From an uncultured Spirochaetota bacterium (GTDB lineage Bacteria; Spirochaetota; Brachyspiria; Brachyspirales; Brachyspiraceae): DNA of 64,000 bases. Where the stretch lies: NCBI GenBank assembly GCA_944390575.1, contig CALXQJ010000010.1:62001-126000 (forward strand), read 5' to 3'. Below, one piece after another: positions 46,924-56,326 of the stretch (its first letter is position 1; each line of letters starts with the position of its first letter). The notes beneath the pieces are model-generated. The model saw only the letters and a program-made list of their open reading frames with translations. It had not been told where the DNA came from and did no database searches. The position numbers were made by a program, and so were the translations under genes.

Positions 46924-46945
46924 ATAAAACTTTATTTCCTATATT

Positions 46946-47821
46946 TTAAATATCAATACCCAAGAAATGTTTTACTAAAATACCAACAAAAAAACTAATG
47001 CTTGCTACAGTTAAACTAATTCCAGCCATTTCCATAAATCTTTGCTTAAATGGTAAACTTTTAGAAACAGATATATAAAAAGTAAAGAAAAATATTGTAA
47101 GTACAACAACTAAAAGCATAAATAGTAATGCATAAATATAACTACTAAAAATTAAATATGGTAGTATAAGAAGACTTACAGTAATTAAATACATTATTCC
47201 AGTATATGCAGATGACTTTAATGCACTTTTTTCATTTCCTTCAGCCTTAGCAGATAAATACTCAGAAGAAGCCATAGATAAAGTAGCAGAAATACCAGTT
47301 ATAATTCCAGATAAAGCTACTAATTTATTATTTTGTAATGCAAATGTAAGACCAGCTAAAGTACCACTAATTTCAACTAAAGCATCACTAAGTCCTAATA
47401 CCATTGAACCTATATACTTAAGTCTCTCTTCATCTAAGATAGCTATTAACTTATCTTCATGCTCATCTTCTTCTTTTGCAATTTTTGTAGCATCAGGAAC
47501 TTCATATACTATATTAGCATATCCTTCTTGAGCATTTTTTTCACCATATTCCATAATTTTTATTACAAAAGTATATCCAAAAATTAAGCTTAATATTTTA
47601 TATATAAATACTTTAATTTTTTTAGGCTTCAATTTTTTTTTAGTATAACCTTCTAATAATATAGAGTGTTTAAGTTCAGCATCTGCTATTTCAAGAAGTA
47701 TTTTTTTATCTTCTTCTTTTTTTACACGTTTTGCTAGATTTGTATATACTAAATGCTCTGTTATTTCATTTTGTTGCATTTTTAATAAAAAATTAATAGT
47801 TTTTTGAGATAGTTGTTTCAT
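46946..47821 (-). CDS. Ferritin-like/VIT1 fusion transporter (MbfA-like)
   Basis: 291 residues. The N-terminal 130 residues form a rubrerythrin-like helix bundle with Glu and ExxH-type metal ligands (NEITEHLVY, DAELKHSIL, EEDEHEDKL); the rest is a VIT1/CCC1-type membrane domain with five segments (SDALVEISGTLAGLTFAL, MASSEYLSAKAEGNEK). Such fusions export ferrous iron or manganese. It is expressed from a promoter sharing its -35 with folD. Confidence 0.88.
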   Translation of the reverse strand: MKQLSQKTINFLLKMQQNEITEHLVYTNLAKRVKKEEDKKILLEIADAELKHSILLEGYTKKKLKPKKIKVFIYKILSLIFGYTFVIKIMEYGEKNAQEGYANIVYEVPDATKIAKEEDEHEDKLIAILDEERLKYIGSMVLGLSDALVEISGTLAGLTFALQNNKLVALSGIITGISATLSMASSEYLSAKAEGNEKSALKSSAYTGIMYLITVSLLILPYLIFSSYIYALLFMLLVVVLTIFFFTFYISVSKSLPFKQRFMEMAGISLTVASISFFVGILVKHFLGIDI

Positions 47822-47859
47822 TTTTATATTTTTATATAGTTTTGTATCTTTATTATAAG

Positions 47860-47909
47860 ATTATACTATTATTATAATTAATTGCAAAATATTTTTTATT
47901 AAATATAAT
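47860..47909. promoter_or_regulatory. Face-away promoter pair sharing one palindromic -35
   Basis: TTGCAA (47882-47887) is its own reverse complement. On the minus strand it is 16 bases from TATAAT (47860-47865), on the plus strand 16 bases from TATAAT (47904-47909). The transporter and folD would thus compete for one RNA-polymerase site. Confidence 0.75.
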
Positions 47910-47942
47910 GATGATAAATTATATATAGTTAGGAGTGCTATT

Positions 47943-48773
47943 ATGATAATAGATTGCAAACTACTTGCCAATGACCTTCAAAATACATTAGAAAAAGAAA
48001 TAAAAAAACTTAATAAAGAATTAAGAATAGATTTGATTTATTTTGATAATAGTTTAGAAACAGAGTATTATTTTTTGAATATACAAAATAAAGCAGAAAG
48101 TATGGGAATTAAGGCTGTTTTACATAGATTAAATGTAAATACTACAAAAGAACAAGATTTTATAACTTTAATAAATTATTTAAATGATGAAAAAGAGGTA
48201 AATGGTATTATAATACAGATGCCTCTACCAACACATATTAGTAAAGATAAAGTTAGTGAAGTTTTATCTTATAAAAAAGATTTAGATTGTATTTCTTATA
48301 ATAATATAGGAAAATTATTTTCAAATTATAATATCATATCTCCTTGTACAGCAAGTAGTATTATGTATATTTTAGATAGTATTAATATAGATTTTGTAGG
48401 TAAGAATGTTGTTATTATTGGTAGGAGTGATATAGTTGGAAAACCTCTTATGCATTTATTATTACAAAAGTCTGCTACAGTTACTATGACACATTCTAAA
48501 ACTAATGATTTAGAGAATATTTGTAATAAGGCTGATATTTTATGTGTTGCTATTGGTAGTGCTGAGTTTATTGGGGCTAATTATATTAAGGAAGGGGCTA
48601 TTGTTATAGATGCTGGAATTAATGTTTTAGATGATGGTAGTGTTATTGGGGATATTAAGTTTGATGAGGTTGAGAAGAAAGCATCTTATATTACTAAGGT
48701 TCCAAGTGGTGTTGGTCGTATTACTACTTTAATGCTTTTTTATAATCTTATAAAGTTAGTTCAGATACAATAA
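47943..48773 (+). CDS. folD: FolD methylenetetrahydrofolate dehydrogenase/cyclohydrolase
   Basis: 276 residues. NADP-dependent C1-tetrahydrofolate enzyme. Conserved parts: GIIIQMPLPTHI, KDLDCISYNNIGKL, PCTASSIMYIL, VVIIGRSDIVGKP and VPSGVGRITTLM (normally PGGVGPMT). The catalytic Lys of the YVxxK motif appears replaced: the region reads TEYYFLNIQNKAES and gives Ile47 or Gln48 at that place, depending on a one-residue gap. The dehydrogenase could remain but cyclohydrolase activity is doubtful. Ribosome site AGGAG. Confidence 0.88.
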   Translation: MIIDCKLLANDLQNTLEKEIKKLNKELRIDLIYFDNSLETEYYFLNIQNKAESMGIKAVLHRLNVNTTKEQDFITLINYLNDEKEVNGIIIQMPLPTHISKDKVSEVLSYKKDLDCISYNNIGKLFSNYNIISPCTASSIMYILDSINIDFVGKNVVIIGRSDIVGKPLMHLLLQKSATVTMTHSKTNDLENICNKADILCVAIGSAEFIGANYIKEGAIVIDAGINVLDDGSVIGDIKFDEVEKKASYITKVPSGVGRITTLMLFYNLIKLVQIQ

Positions 48774-48787
48774 TATTTTACTATATA

Positions 48788-48816
48788 TTGATAAAAATTT
48801 ATAAATAATATATGCT
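48788..48816 (+). promoter_or_regulatory. Possible promoter of the thymidine kinase gene
   Basis: TTGATA (48788-48793), 17 bases, TATGCT (48811-48816), 33 bases before the ATG. Confidence 0.45.
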
Positions 48817-48849
48817 ACAAAACTAATTATTTCTTATAATAGGTTTTTT

Positions 48850-49413
48850 ATGAATTATTTGATTACAGGTCCTATGTTTGCGGGTAAGTCTAAATATTTG
48901 ATAAAGTCTTTAGATTATTTACTTTTAGAAAATAGTTCTATTAGAATATTATTTATTTATCCTGCTATCACTTTTAGAGGTTATTTTTGTAGGGATAAAA
49001 ATGTTATTTTAGATAAAAGAATTGATATTCTTACAGAAGAAGAATTATTAAAAGATAATAATATAAATAGTATTATAGACAATTATGATGTTATAGGTAT
49101 AGATGAGTTTTGTTTTTTACAAAATACAGATATATTTATAGATTTAATGAAAGAGCATAAAAAGGATTTTTATATATCATCATTAGATAGATATTATAAG
49201 AGAAATACTTGGGAGAGTGTTGATAGACTTATTATTGATGATTTAATAGATATACATATCAAAGTTTTTGGGAGTTGTGATTGTGGGAGGAAGGGTATAT
49301 ATACTAAGAGGATAGTTAATGATTTTGAGAGAGTTATTATTGGTGATGATATTTATAAGTGCGTTTGTAGATTTTGTTATAGTGGAGAAGAGGAGATTAA
49401 GTTTGATTTATGA
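48850..49413 (+). CDS. tdk: Thymidine kinase, type II, divergent
   Basis: 187 residues. P-loop GPMFAGKS, the acidic IDEFCFL (normally IDEGQFF, catalytic Glu kept), SLDRYYKRNTW in place of LDGTFQRKPF, and a zinc site CDCG with CVCRFCY. It phosphorylates thymidine in the salvage route. The lasso region differs enough that specificity may be changed. Its stop codon abuts and shares one base with a convergent tRNA-Gly. Confidence 0.82.
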   Translation: MNYLITGPMFAGKSKYLIKSLDYLLLENSSIRILFIYPAITFRGYFCRDKNVILDKRIDILTEEELLKDNNINSIIDNYDVIGIDEFCFLQNTDIFIDLMKEHKKDFYISSLDRYYKRNTWESVDRLIIDDLIDIHIKVFGSCDCGRKGIYTKRIVNDFERVIIGDDIYKCVCRFCYSGEEEIKFDL

Positions 49414-49484
49414 GCGGGCGAACGGAATCGAACCGTCATCATTAGATTGGAAGTCTAAGGTAATAACCATTATACGACGCCCGC
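49413..49484 (-). tRNA. tRNA-Gly (anticodon UCC)
   Basis: 72 bases without CCA. Acceptor GCGGGCG/CGCCCGC, D-arm with TGGTTA loop, anticodon arm TTAGA-CTTCCAA-TCTAA reading TCC, and T-arm GACGG-TTCGATT-CCGTT region. U at the discriminator as usual for Gly. CCA must be added post-transcriptionally. Confidence 0.95.
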
Positions 49485-49503
49485 AAGCATTTAATTTAAA
49501 TAC

Positions 49504-49531
49504 ATTTTATCATAATATAAAAAAAAATCAA
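49504..49531 (-). promoter_or_regulatory. Promoter of tRNA-Gly
   Basis: Minus-strand TTGATT (49526-49531), 16 bases, TAAAAT (49504-49509), about 20 bases before the tRNA. Confidence 0.5.
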
Positions 49532-49552
49532 GTTATAATTTCATAAAAAAAT

Positions 49553-50071
49553 CTAATTATTATCTTCAAACAGTTTGATATCAACAATTATTATAATAGT
49601 TTTTTCATTTTTATTTGCTTTTCCAAAGTATGCGTTTACAAATGGTATAGATACAATTTTTTTCTTATTATCTTCTAATGCTATTTCAAATACTTCATTA
49701 GCAGGAATAGAATATAAATTTATTATTTCACCAACAATATTATTTTCTTTATCTAAAACTTTATATCCAATTAATTCAGCCCTATAAAAAGTATCTTCAT
49801 CCAATACAGGTAGATAGGAAGAGTCTATAAAAATATCTTGCCCTACCAATTCTTTAGCTTTATCTATATTATCAATTTCTTTTAACGAGAAAACAAAAGC
49901 TTTATTTTTCTTTTTAACATTTAGAACAGTATATTGATTATTAAGAATAATAATAGGTGTATCTTTATTTAAGTAAGGAAGAGAATTAAAATATTCCTTA
50001 TCTGGAAAGGACATTTCAATTTCTCCCTTAATACCATGTACACCAGTAATTTTAGCGTATAATACTATCAA
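49553..50071 (-). CDS. rimM: Ribosome maturation factor RimM
   Basis: 172 residues. N-terminal beta-barrel (YAKITGVHGIKGEIEMSF) and a C-terminal PRC-barrel with YRAELIGYKVLDKENNIVGEI and VSIPFVNAYF. It binds S19 and helps 30S head maturation. Last gene of ffh-rpsP-khpA-rimM; trmD and rplS do not follow. ATGA-type overlap with khpA. Confidence 0.94.
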   Translation of the reverse strand: MIVLYAKITGVHGIKGEIEMSFPDKEYFNSLPYLNKDTPIIILNNQYTVLNVKKKNKAFVFSLKEIDNIDKAKELVGQDIFIDSSYLPVLDEDTFYRAELIGYKVLDKENNIVGEIINLYSIPANEVFEIALEDNKKKIVSIPFVNAYFGKANKNEKTIIIIVDIKLFEDNN

Positions 50072-50310
50072 TTATCAATAATCTCTAACATAACACGCTT
50101 GCCACTTTTCATAGAAGTAGCAAAAAGAATAGTACGTAAAGCATGAGCAATACGCCCTCTTTTACCAATGATTTTACCTATATCAGATGGACTCACTTTA
50201 AGTTCAAGAATAGTGCTTTTTTCACCTTCTATAACTTTAACGCTAACACCATCAGGTTCATCAACAAGTTTTTTAGCCAAGAATTCGATAAGGTCTCTAG
50301 CTTCTGTCAT
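50068..50310 (-). CDS. khpA: KH-domain RNA-binding protein KhpA
   Basis: 80 residues, a single type II KH domain with the GxxG loop in IGKIIGKRGRIAHALR. Forms a complex with KhpB/Jag in many bacteria and binds RNA. Position between rpsP and rimM is the usual one. Strong ribosome site (GAGGAG). Confidence 0.94.
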   Translation of the reverse strand: MTEARDLIEFLAKKLVDEPDGVSVKVIEGEKSTILELKVSPSDIGKIIGKRGRIAHALRTILFATSMKSGKRVMLEIIDN

Positions 50311-50357
50311 AATAGTGGACTCCTCTATAATAAAATATTAGTATTTATACAATGAAA

Positions 50358-50711
50358 TTAAGCCTGAGAACTTTCTTCAACAGGTTTTTCTATTTTACGA
50401 TGCTTTCTTCTTTTTTCAGGGTTTTTAAGAGCTCTTTTTTGTTTACGAGCTAAAGGAGCACCTTTATCTCTTTCCATAATACCTTCGTTAATAAGAATAC
50501 TTTTTACAGCATAAGTAGGTTGAGCACCATTAGAAATCCATTTTTTAATAGCTTCCATATTCAATTTATATAGAACATCTTTAGCTTTTGGATTAAACCA
50601 GCCTAATTCTTCGATGAATCTACCATCTCTTGGGAAACGAGAATCTGTAGCTACTACACGATAATGAGGTTCATGCTTTCTACCAATACGCTTTAATCTT
50701 AATTTTACCAC
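50358..50711 (-). CDS. rpsP: 30S ribosomal protein S16
   Basis: 117 residues. MVKLRLKRIGRKHEPHYRVV, ATDSRFPRDGRFIEELGWFN and GAQPTYAVKSIL are typical of S16, followed by a Lys/Arg-rich tail of about 35 residues. Second gene of the ffh operon. Confidence 0.97.
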   Translation of the reverse strand: MVKLRLKRIGRKHEPHYRVVATDSRFPRDGRFIEELGWFNPKAKDVLYKLNMEAIKKWISNGAQPTYAVKSILINEGIMERDKGAPLARKQKRALKNPEKRRKHRKIEKPVEESSQA

Positions 50712-50732
50712 GTTTATATTCCTCCAAAAATT

Positions 50733-52088
50733 TTACATAAATTTATTTAAATCATCCATAGACATACCCATACTCTCTAATGACTTAGCTATTTTGTCCA
50801 TTTTTTTAGTACTAGCCATCATATTTTTCATCATATTGAATTGCTTTATTAGCTGATTTACTTCATAAATACTCTGACCACTACCATTTGCAATTCGTAC
50901 TTTTCGAGAGTTATTAAGAGGGAATAAAGCCAATCTTTCTTTTTTAGTCATAGATTGTATTATAGCTTTATATCTAGAAAATTTTTCTTCTTCTTTACTA
51001 ATAAGATCAGTATCTATATTAGCCATACCAGGTATCATAGAAGTCATTTTAGTAATACCGCCCATTTTAGCAGTAGCTTCTATTTGTTTAAGAAAATCAT
51101 TATAATCAAAATTATTTTCTATAACTTTCTGAAGCATTTCTTGAGCTTCTTTTTCACTAATAGCAGCACGAGCTTTTTCTACAAGTTTTACAATATCACC
51201 AAAACCAAGTATTTGACCTGCTATACGTTTAGCATCAAAAACATCAATATCATCAAGATGTTCTCCAGTACCTATTAATCGTACAGAAGAGCCTGTTGCA
51301 TATTTTAAAGATAAAGCCGCACCACCACGAACACCAGCATCAAATTTCGTAAGTATAACACCATTAATACCTATATTATCCTGAAAACTCTTAGCTACAT
51401 CATAAACACTTTGACCAGCTGTAGAATCTACAACCAATATTTTTTCAGTAACATCAGCAGAATTAACAACTCTTCTAAGTTCAAGCATCATATCTTCATC
51501 TATTTCTAAACGACCTGCAGTATCTACAAGTATCATATTATAATGTTCTTTTTTAGCAATAGACAAAGCCTTTTTAAGTATTTTATAAGGCTTTTTTTCT
51601 TTAGTATCTATATGATAAGGTACTCCAACTTCACGAGCAAGTACAGCAAGTTGCTCCATAGCAGCAGGTCTATGAACATCAAGACCTACTAAGAATACTC
51701 TTCTTTTTTCTTTATAATATTTAGCAAGTTTAGCAGCAGTAGTAGTTTTACCAGCACCTTGTAAACCAAATAATAAAGTAATAGTAGTTTTTTCTACCGC
51801 TTCTAACTTTAAGCCTGTTTCACCATCACCTATCATAGAAACAAGAGTATCATGAACATCTGCTATAAACTGATTAGCAGGATCTACACCTTCTAATTGT
51901 TCTTTACCTATTGCTCTTTGAGTTGCTTCTTCTAGGAATTTATTAGCAGCTTCTAATGATACATCGGCTGATAGTAGGGCTTCTTTGATAGTAAGAAGGC
52001 TATCATTTATATCTTTTTCTGTTAGAGTTTTCTTTCCTTGTATTTTTGATAATACATTTGATATTGATTTTGTTAAGTTATCAAACAC
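50733..52088 (-). CDS. ffh: Signal recognition particle protein Ffh
   Basis: 451 residues, GTG start. N domain, then G domain with G1 GLQGAGKTTTAAKLA, DTAGR, and TKFDAGVRGGAAL in place of the usual TKLDGDARGGAAL; M domain with SRKVRIANGSGQSIYEVN and Met-rich helices (NMMKNMMAST). It binds 4.5S RNA and signal sequences for co-translational targeting. A good promoter lies upstream. Confidence 0.97.
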   Translation of the reverse strand: MFDNLTKSISNVLSKIQGKKTLTEKDINDSLLTIKEALLSADVSLEAANKFLEEATQRAIGKEQLEGVDPANQFIADVHDTLVSMIGDGETGLKLEAVEKTTITLLFGLQGAGKTTTAAKLAKYYKEKRRVFLVGLDVHRPAAMEQLAVLAREVGVPYHIDTKEKKPYKILKKALSIAKKEHYNMILVDTAGRLEIDEDMMLELRRVVNSADVTEKILVVDSTAGQSVYDVAKSFQDNIGINGVILTKFDAGVRGGAALSLKYATGSSVRLIGTGEHLDDIDVFDAKRIAGQILGFGDIVKLVEKARAAISEKEAQEMLQKVIENNFDYNDFLKQIEATAKMGGITKMTSMIPGMANIDTDLISKEEEKFSRYKAIIQSMTKKERLALFPLNNSRKVRIANGSGQSIYEVNQLIKQFNMMKNMMASTKKMDKIAKSLESMGMSMDDLNKFM

Positions 52089-52126
52089 TTTTAGACTTTA
52101 ACCTTCTTAAATATTTATTCAGTAGC

Positions 52127-52154
52127 ATTATACATTATGTTTAATAAAAGTCAA
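52127..52154 (-). promoter_or_regulatory. Promoter of the ffh operon
   Basis: Minus-strand TTGACT (52149-52154), 16 bases, TATAAT (52127-52132), 38 bases before the GTG. Confidence 0.75.
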
Positions 52155-52230
52155 TCATATTTATAGTTCTATATTAAAATTTATATTTATGTATTTATTG
52201 TTTAATAAATTATGATATTATATTTGTATA

Positions 52231-53580
52231 ATGATAGAGTTTGTTAGTAATTTTTTAGAGAAAAATATAAAAGATATTGATAATTCTACTATTGCTGTAG
52301 CATATTCTACGGGGATAGATTCTCAGGTTATGCTTCATATTGCAAATAGTATAAAAGATAAATTAGGGTTTAAATTATGTGCTATACATATTAATTATAA
52401 TTTAAGAGGGGGTGAGTCTTTAGGAGATAGAGACTTTGCTATTAATACTGCAAAGGAATATGATATTGATATATATATAAAAGATATTGATGGTTCTATA
52501 GAGTATAATTCTAAGAATCTACAAAATGAAGCCCGTGATGATAGGTATAGATTTTTTTTAGAACTTTATAATAAAAAAGTATTTGATTATATACTTATAG
52601 CACATAATAAAGATGATTTAGTTGAAACTTACTTTTATAGAATACTTAAAGGTACTGGTACAAGTCTTTATAAGGCACTACCAAAAAAGAGAAAATATAT
52701 TTTAAGACCATTACTTAATTTTAGTAGAAAGGATATAGAAAAGTATGCATTTCAAAATAATATTTCTTATAGAGAAGATTCTTCAAATTCTACAAATAAG
52801 TATTCTCGCAATAAAATAAGAAATATTATTTTTCCTATGTGTGAAGAGATTAATTCTAAATATAAAGATAATATATTAAATTTTGTGTATCATACCTATG
52901 AGGAAACTTATTATTTAAGAAAAAAGGTTAAAAGAGTATATAAAAAAATAAATATAGATAAAAACTCTATATATATAGAAAATATAGGTGGTATTATCTT
53001 AAGAAAGATATTGATAAAATTTTTATATTTTAATGATATAGAAATAACAGAAAAACGTATTAATGAGATTATGAAAATAATAAACTCAAAAAAGAAAAAT
53101 ATTCATATAACATTAGATAATAAGGTCTTGATTAAGCAGTATAGTATACTAAAAATAGTAGAAAATATAGAATCCCAATATATTGTAAATAATTCTAATA
53201 TAGAAAGCATATATGTAGACAAAGATGGTGTTTATACTTTCAATAATAAAAAAATTATAGTAAAAACATTAGAAAATAGTAGTGATATTAATTATAAAGA
53301 TAAATTATATATAAAATATTCATTTCCATTTATATTAAGGCAAAGAAAAGACGGGGATTTTTTATATACTTATCCAAACAATCAAAAGCAATACATAAGA
53401 AAAATATTTATTAATTTAAAACTAACAAATCAAATAAGAAATACTATCCCAATTATAGAAAGTGCAACTAATAATGAAATATTAGCCATTTATTTAGAAC
53501 CTTATGCTATTAATAAAATATCATTTAATAGTGCTATAAAAAGAGAAGATAAAAAAATCATATCTATAGAATATTTATAA
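52231..53580 (+). CDS. tilS: tRNA(Ile)-lysidine synthetase TilS
   Basis: 449 residues. PP-loop ATPase changing C34 of tRNA-Ile to lysidine so that it reads AUA. The P-loop reads YSTGIDS rather than the usual SGGxDS; other motifs are normal (HINYNLRGGES, EARDDRYRFF, AHNKDDLVETYFYR, RILKGTGTSLYKALP, EDSSNSTNKYSRNKIRN). C-terminal domains complete. A TATTAT box ends 9 bases before the ATG, which has no ribosome site, so the mRNA may be leaderless. Confidence 0.92.
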   Translation: MIEFVSNFLEKNIKDIDNSTIAVAYSTGIDSQVMLHIANSIKDKLGFKLCAIHINYNLRGGESLGDRDFAINTAKEYDIDIYIKDIDGSIEYNSKNLQNEARDDRYRFFLELYNKKVFDYILIAHNKDDLVETYFYRILKGTGTSLYKALPKKRKYILRPLLNFSRKDIEKYAFQNNISYREDSSNSTNKYSRNKIRNIIFPMCEEINSKYKDNILNFVYHTYEETYYLRKKVKRVYKKINIDKNSIYIENIGGIILRKILIKFLYFNDIEITEKRINEIMKIINSKKKNIHITLDNKVLIKQYSILKIVENIESQYIVNNSNIESIYVDKDGVYTFNNKKIIVKTLENSSDINYKDKLYIKYSFPFILRQRKDGDFLYTYPNNQKQYIRKIFINLKLTNQIRNTIPIIESATNNEILAIYLEPYAINKISFNSAIKREDKKIISIEYL

Positions 53581-53666
53581 AACTTTTTACGATAATATTT
53601 AAATTATATTTATAATATGTTGATATAATATTATTTATGTATTAGACTTATACTCTCGGAGCTTTA

Positions 53667-55580
53667 ATGAAATTTAGAATATTAATTATACTATTACTTT
53701 CTTTTACCTTTAATCTATATTCTCAAACGGAATATATAAAAAATGAAGAAGAGGCAAAAGCTGCATATTCATTGGCTTTATTTTATAAAGAAAGGGCAAT
53801 AGCATCTAAAGTATTAACAGAGGATTCTTATAAAGATTTACAAAGTGCAATTACAATTTTAAAAGAAGTTCTTAAGTTTGAAGAAAATGAAGAAGTATAT
53901 ATTACATTAGCAGATACTTATGAGGTATTGGGTTTATATAAAGACAGTGCTTCTATTTATGATAAGTTAATACTAAATAATCCTAATAGTGTTAATTTAC
54001 TTATAAAAGCAGGTGAGAGAAATATTTTCTTTTTAGGCGATATAAAAAAAGCAAGATACTATTTAGAGACAGTATTAGAAATAGACTCTACTAACAATGA
54101 TGCTTTAATTCTTTTAGGATTTATTAGCTATAATGATAGAAAATTCAGAAAAGCTATACACTACTTTTCACAAGTAAACACATCTAGATATACAAATAAA
54201 AATTATTTATGGTATTATAATTTTTATTATGGTATGAGTAATTTCTATTTAAGTAGATTTTCATTGGCATTAAATACTTTACAAAAAATAGATATAAATA
54301 GATTATCTCCAAATGATAAGCAAGATGCTATTTATGGTATAATAAAAAGTTATCAGGCTCTTGAAGATTATAATATGGCTTATTCTAATAGCTTAAAAGT
54401 AGATAATGCTGATATTTTTACTTCATATTTGGCTTTTATGTCTGATAACACTAATAAGTTTTTAGATAGTGTTAATAATAATGATATTCCTATGGATGAA
54501 AATATGCCTACAATAGTATCTATTATGTTGGCATTACAAAATGATGGCTATAGTAATGCATTAAATATAATAGAAACTTCTTTAGATAGAAATGAGGTAG
54601 ATTTAGATATTATTCAAATATATTATAAAATAATTAATAAAGTAGGTAGTGTAGAGGATAAAATAAAAGCAGAGATGGATATTATATCTTTTTACTTTGC
54701 TATAAATAATTTAGACTCTATACCAAAGCATATAGATAAATTAATTAGCTATGACAATAATACTTCTATGTATAATAGCTTATATTTGCAAGTTGCATAT
54801 AAGATGAAAGAGGAAAAAAGATTTGAAGAGTCTAAAAAATTATTAAAGAAATATGCTTCTATTAGTAATCATAGTATTTCTGAGAGTGAATTATCATCTT
54901 TTATCATTATAGCTACAGAGGTTGGTGAATATGATCTTGCTTTACAAATGCTTGATAGAGAATCTAATTCAGAATCTATGTATAGCTATTTAAAAGCTTA
55001 TGTGTTTTTGATGAAAAAAGATATTGAAAATGCTAACTTATTTTTAGATAAAGATTTAGAGTATGTAAGGACATTAAATACTACAAATGAGTATAGACTT
55101 ACTCTTCCATATATTACAGCATTAGCAACTACAAATACAAACTCAGCAATATATTATTCTAATTTACTTTATGAAAGAGATAAGGATAATGCAGAAAATA
55201 TAAATACACTTGCTTGGAGCTTGGTTGTTTTAGATAAAGATTTAGATAAAGCAATTAATTTATCTAAAAAAGCTATTAAATTACAACCTAAGTCATCTCA
55301 TTATTTAGATACATTAGCATATGCATATTATAAAAAACAAGATTATAATAGAGCATTAAGAACTATATTAAGAGCATTACTATATGTAGATGAAACATCA
55401 AAAGCAGAAGTTTATCTACACACAGCTAATATTTATTATGCTAAAAAAGATATGATAAATGCCCTTAAATATTATAGAAAATCATATATTTCTGAGTATA
55501 AAGATATTTCATATAATGAAGTAGAAGTAAAAGAAAAGATAGATTCTATTGTAAAAGAAATTAATAGTGGTGTATATTAA
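53667..55580 (+). CDS. Exported TPR-repeat protein
   Basis: 637 residues. Signal peptide (FRILIILLLSFTFNLYSQ) then tetratricopeptide repeats, for example AITILKEVLKFEENEEVYI, ADTYEVLGLYKDSASIYDKL, LGFISYNDRKFRKAIHYFSQ and, near the end, LDTLAYAYYKKQDYNRALR. It should be a periplasmic or outer-membrane-associated scaffold. The next gene, also exported, starts 12 bases after its stop. Confidence 0.88.
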   Translation: MKFRILIILLLSFTFNLYSQTEYIKNEEEAKAAYSLALFYKERAIASKVLTEDSYKDLQSAITILKEVLKFEENEEVYITLADTYEVLGLYKDSASIYDKLILNNPNSVNLLIKAGERNIFFLGDIKKARYYLETVLEIDSTNNDALILLGFISYNDRKFRKAIHYFSQVNTSRYTNKNYLWYYNFYYGMSNFYLSRFSLALNTLQKIDINRLSPNDKQDAIYGIIKSYQALEDYNMAYSNSLKVDNADIFTSYLAFMSDNTNKFLDSVNNNDIPMDENMPTIVSIMLALQNDGYSNALNIIETSLDRNEVDLDIIQIYYKIINKVGSVEDKIKAEMDIISFYFAINNLDSIPKHIDKLISYDNNTSMYNSLYLQVAYKMKEEKRFEESKKLLKKYASISNHSISESELSSFIIIATEVGEYDLALQMLDRESNSESMYSYLKAYVFLMKKDIENANLFLDKDLEYVRTLNTTNEYRLTLPYITALATTNTNSAIYYSNLLYERDKDNAENINTLAWSLVVLDKDLDKAINLSKKAIKLQPKSSHYLDTLAYAYYKKQDYNRALRTILRALLYVDETSKAEVYLHTANIYYAKKDMINALKYYRKSYISEYKDISYNEVEVKEKIDSIVKEINSGVY

Positions 55581-55592
55581 AGGATTTTGTTA

Positions 55593-56312
55593 ATGTATAA
55601 ATATTCTTTATGTTTGCTTATTATCATTTCTAATATATTATTTTCTCAGTCAGAAAGTGATGTTTTAAAAGATGCATTTAGTAGATTTTCAAAGTCTCCA
55701 TTTAATAATTTATTTATAAGTGGGGGTGCATTTTATAGTGGTGATGATTTAGATAGAGTTCCTGTTTTGGTTAATTACTATAAGAATGGTGCTTCTATAA
55801 AGAATATGACTATTATAGATGGTCTTTTAGGTGGGCTTTTAGCTGATGCTAAGGTTGTAAATAATGAATTAACTTTAGATATTCCTGAAAATAATGATGG
55901 TATTATAAAGACTTCTTTTAGCACTTTTTCATTTGAGGCACCTATTATGCGTTTTCCAAGCTCTTATGTAAATGCTGTTGAGTATAGATTTATAGATTTA
56001 AGTAAGAAGATAATTAGTAGTAATATTAACTTTGGAAAAAATTGGCATACTTTAACTATTGAGTATAGAGATAGGGTAGATAGTATAGTATTTTCTGCTA
56101 AGAGTTTTAGAGTTCGTTCTTATTCTATAAAGGCTTTAAATAATACTATAGATATTCAATTTGCTTCTTACACTAATATAGATTCTAAAATTTCTTATCC
56201 TACTGAGTTTATTATAAAGAGTAAGATAGATAAGAGAGAAATAAGGTTTAATGTTACTAATGTATCTATTAATGATAATGCTTTAAGAGAAGCTAAAAAA
56301 TTTAATTGGTAA
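55593..56312 (+). CDS. Exported protein of unknown family, LolA/LolB-like pattern
   Basis: 239 residues from the ATG at 55593, favoured over an upstream TTG because AAGGA lies 9 bases before it. A signal peptide ends ILFSQ. The mature part is a series of beta strands with few helices (MTIIDGLLGGLLADAKVV, LTLDIPENNDGI, YRDRVDSIVFSA), recalling DUF4292/LolB-like lipid-binding folds, but there is no clear motif. Coupled to the TPR gene, so the two may act together in the envelope. Confidence 0.65.
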   Translation: MYKYSLCLLIIISNILFSQSESDVLKDAFSRFSKSPFNNLFISGGAFYSGDDLDRVPVLVNYYKNGASIKNMTIIDGLLGGLLADAKVVNNELTLDIPENNDGIIKTSFSTFSFEAPIMRFPSSYVNAVEYRFIDLSKKIISSNINFGKNWHTLTIEYRDRVDSIVFSAKSFRVRSYSIKALNNTIDIQFASYTNIDSKISYPTEFIIKSKIDKREIRFNVTNVSINDNALREAKKFNW

Positions 56313-56326
56313 TTATTTTATTATTT

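Noticed and set aside
49319-49546. Plus-strand frame running through tRNA-Gly
   Set aside because: It is the antisense of the tRNA (ANGIEPSSLDWKSK is a familiar tRNA artefact) joined to the tail of tdk in another frame.
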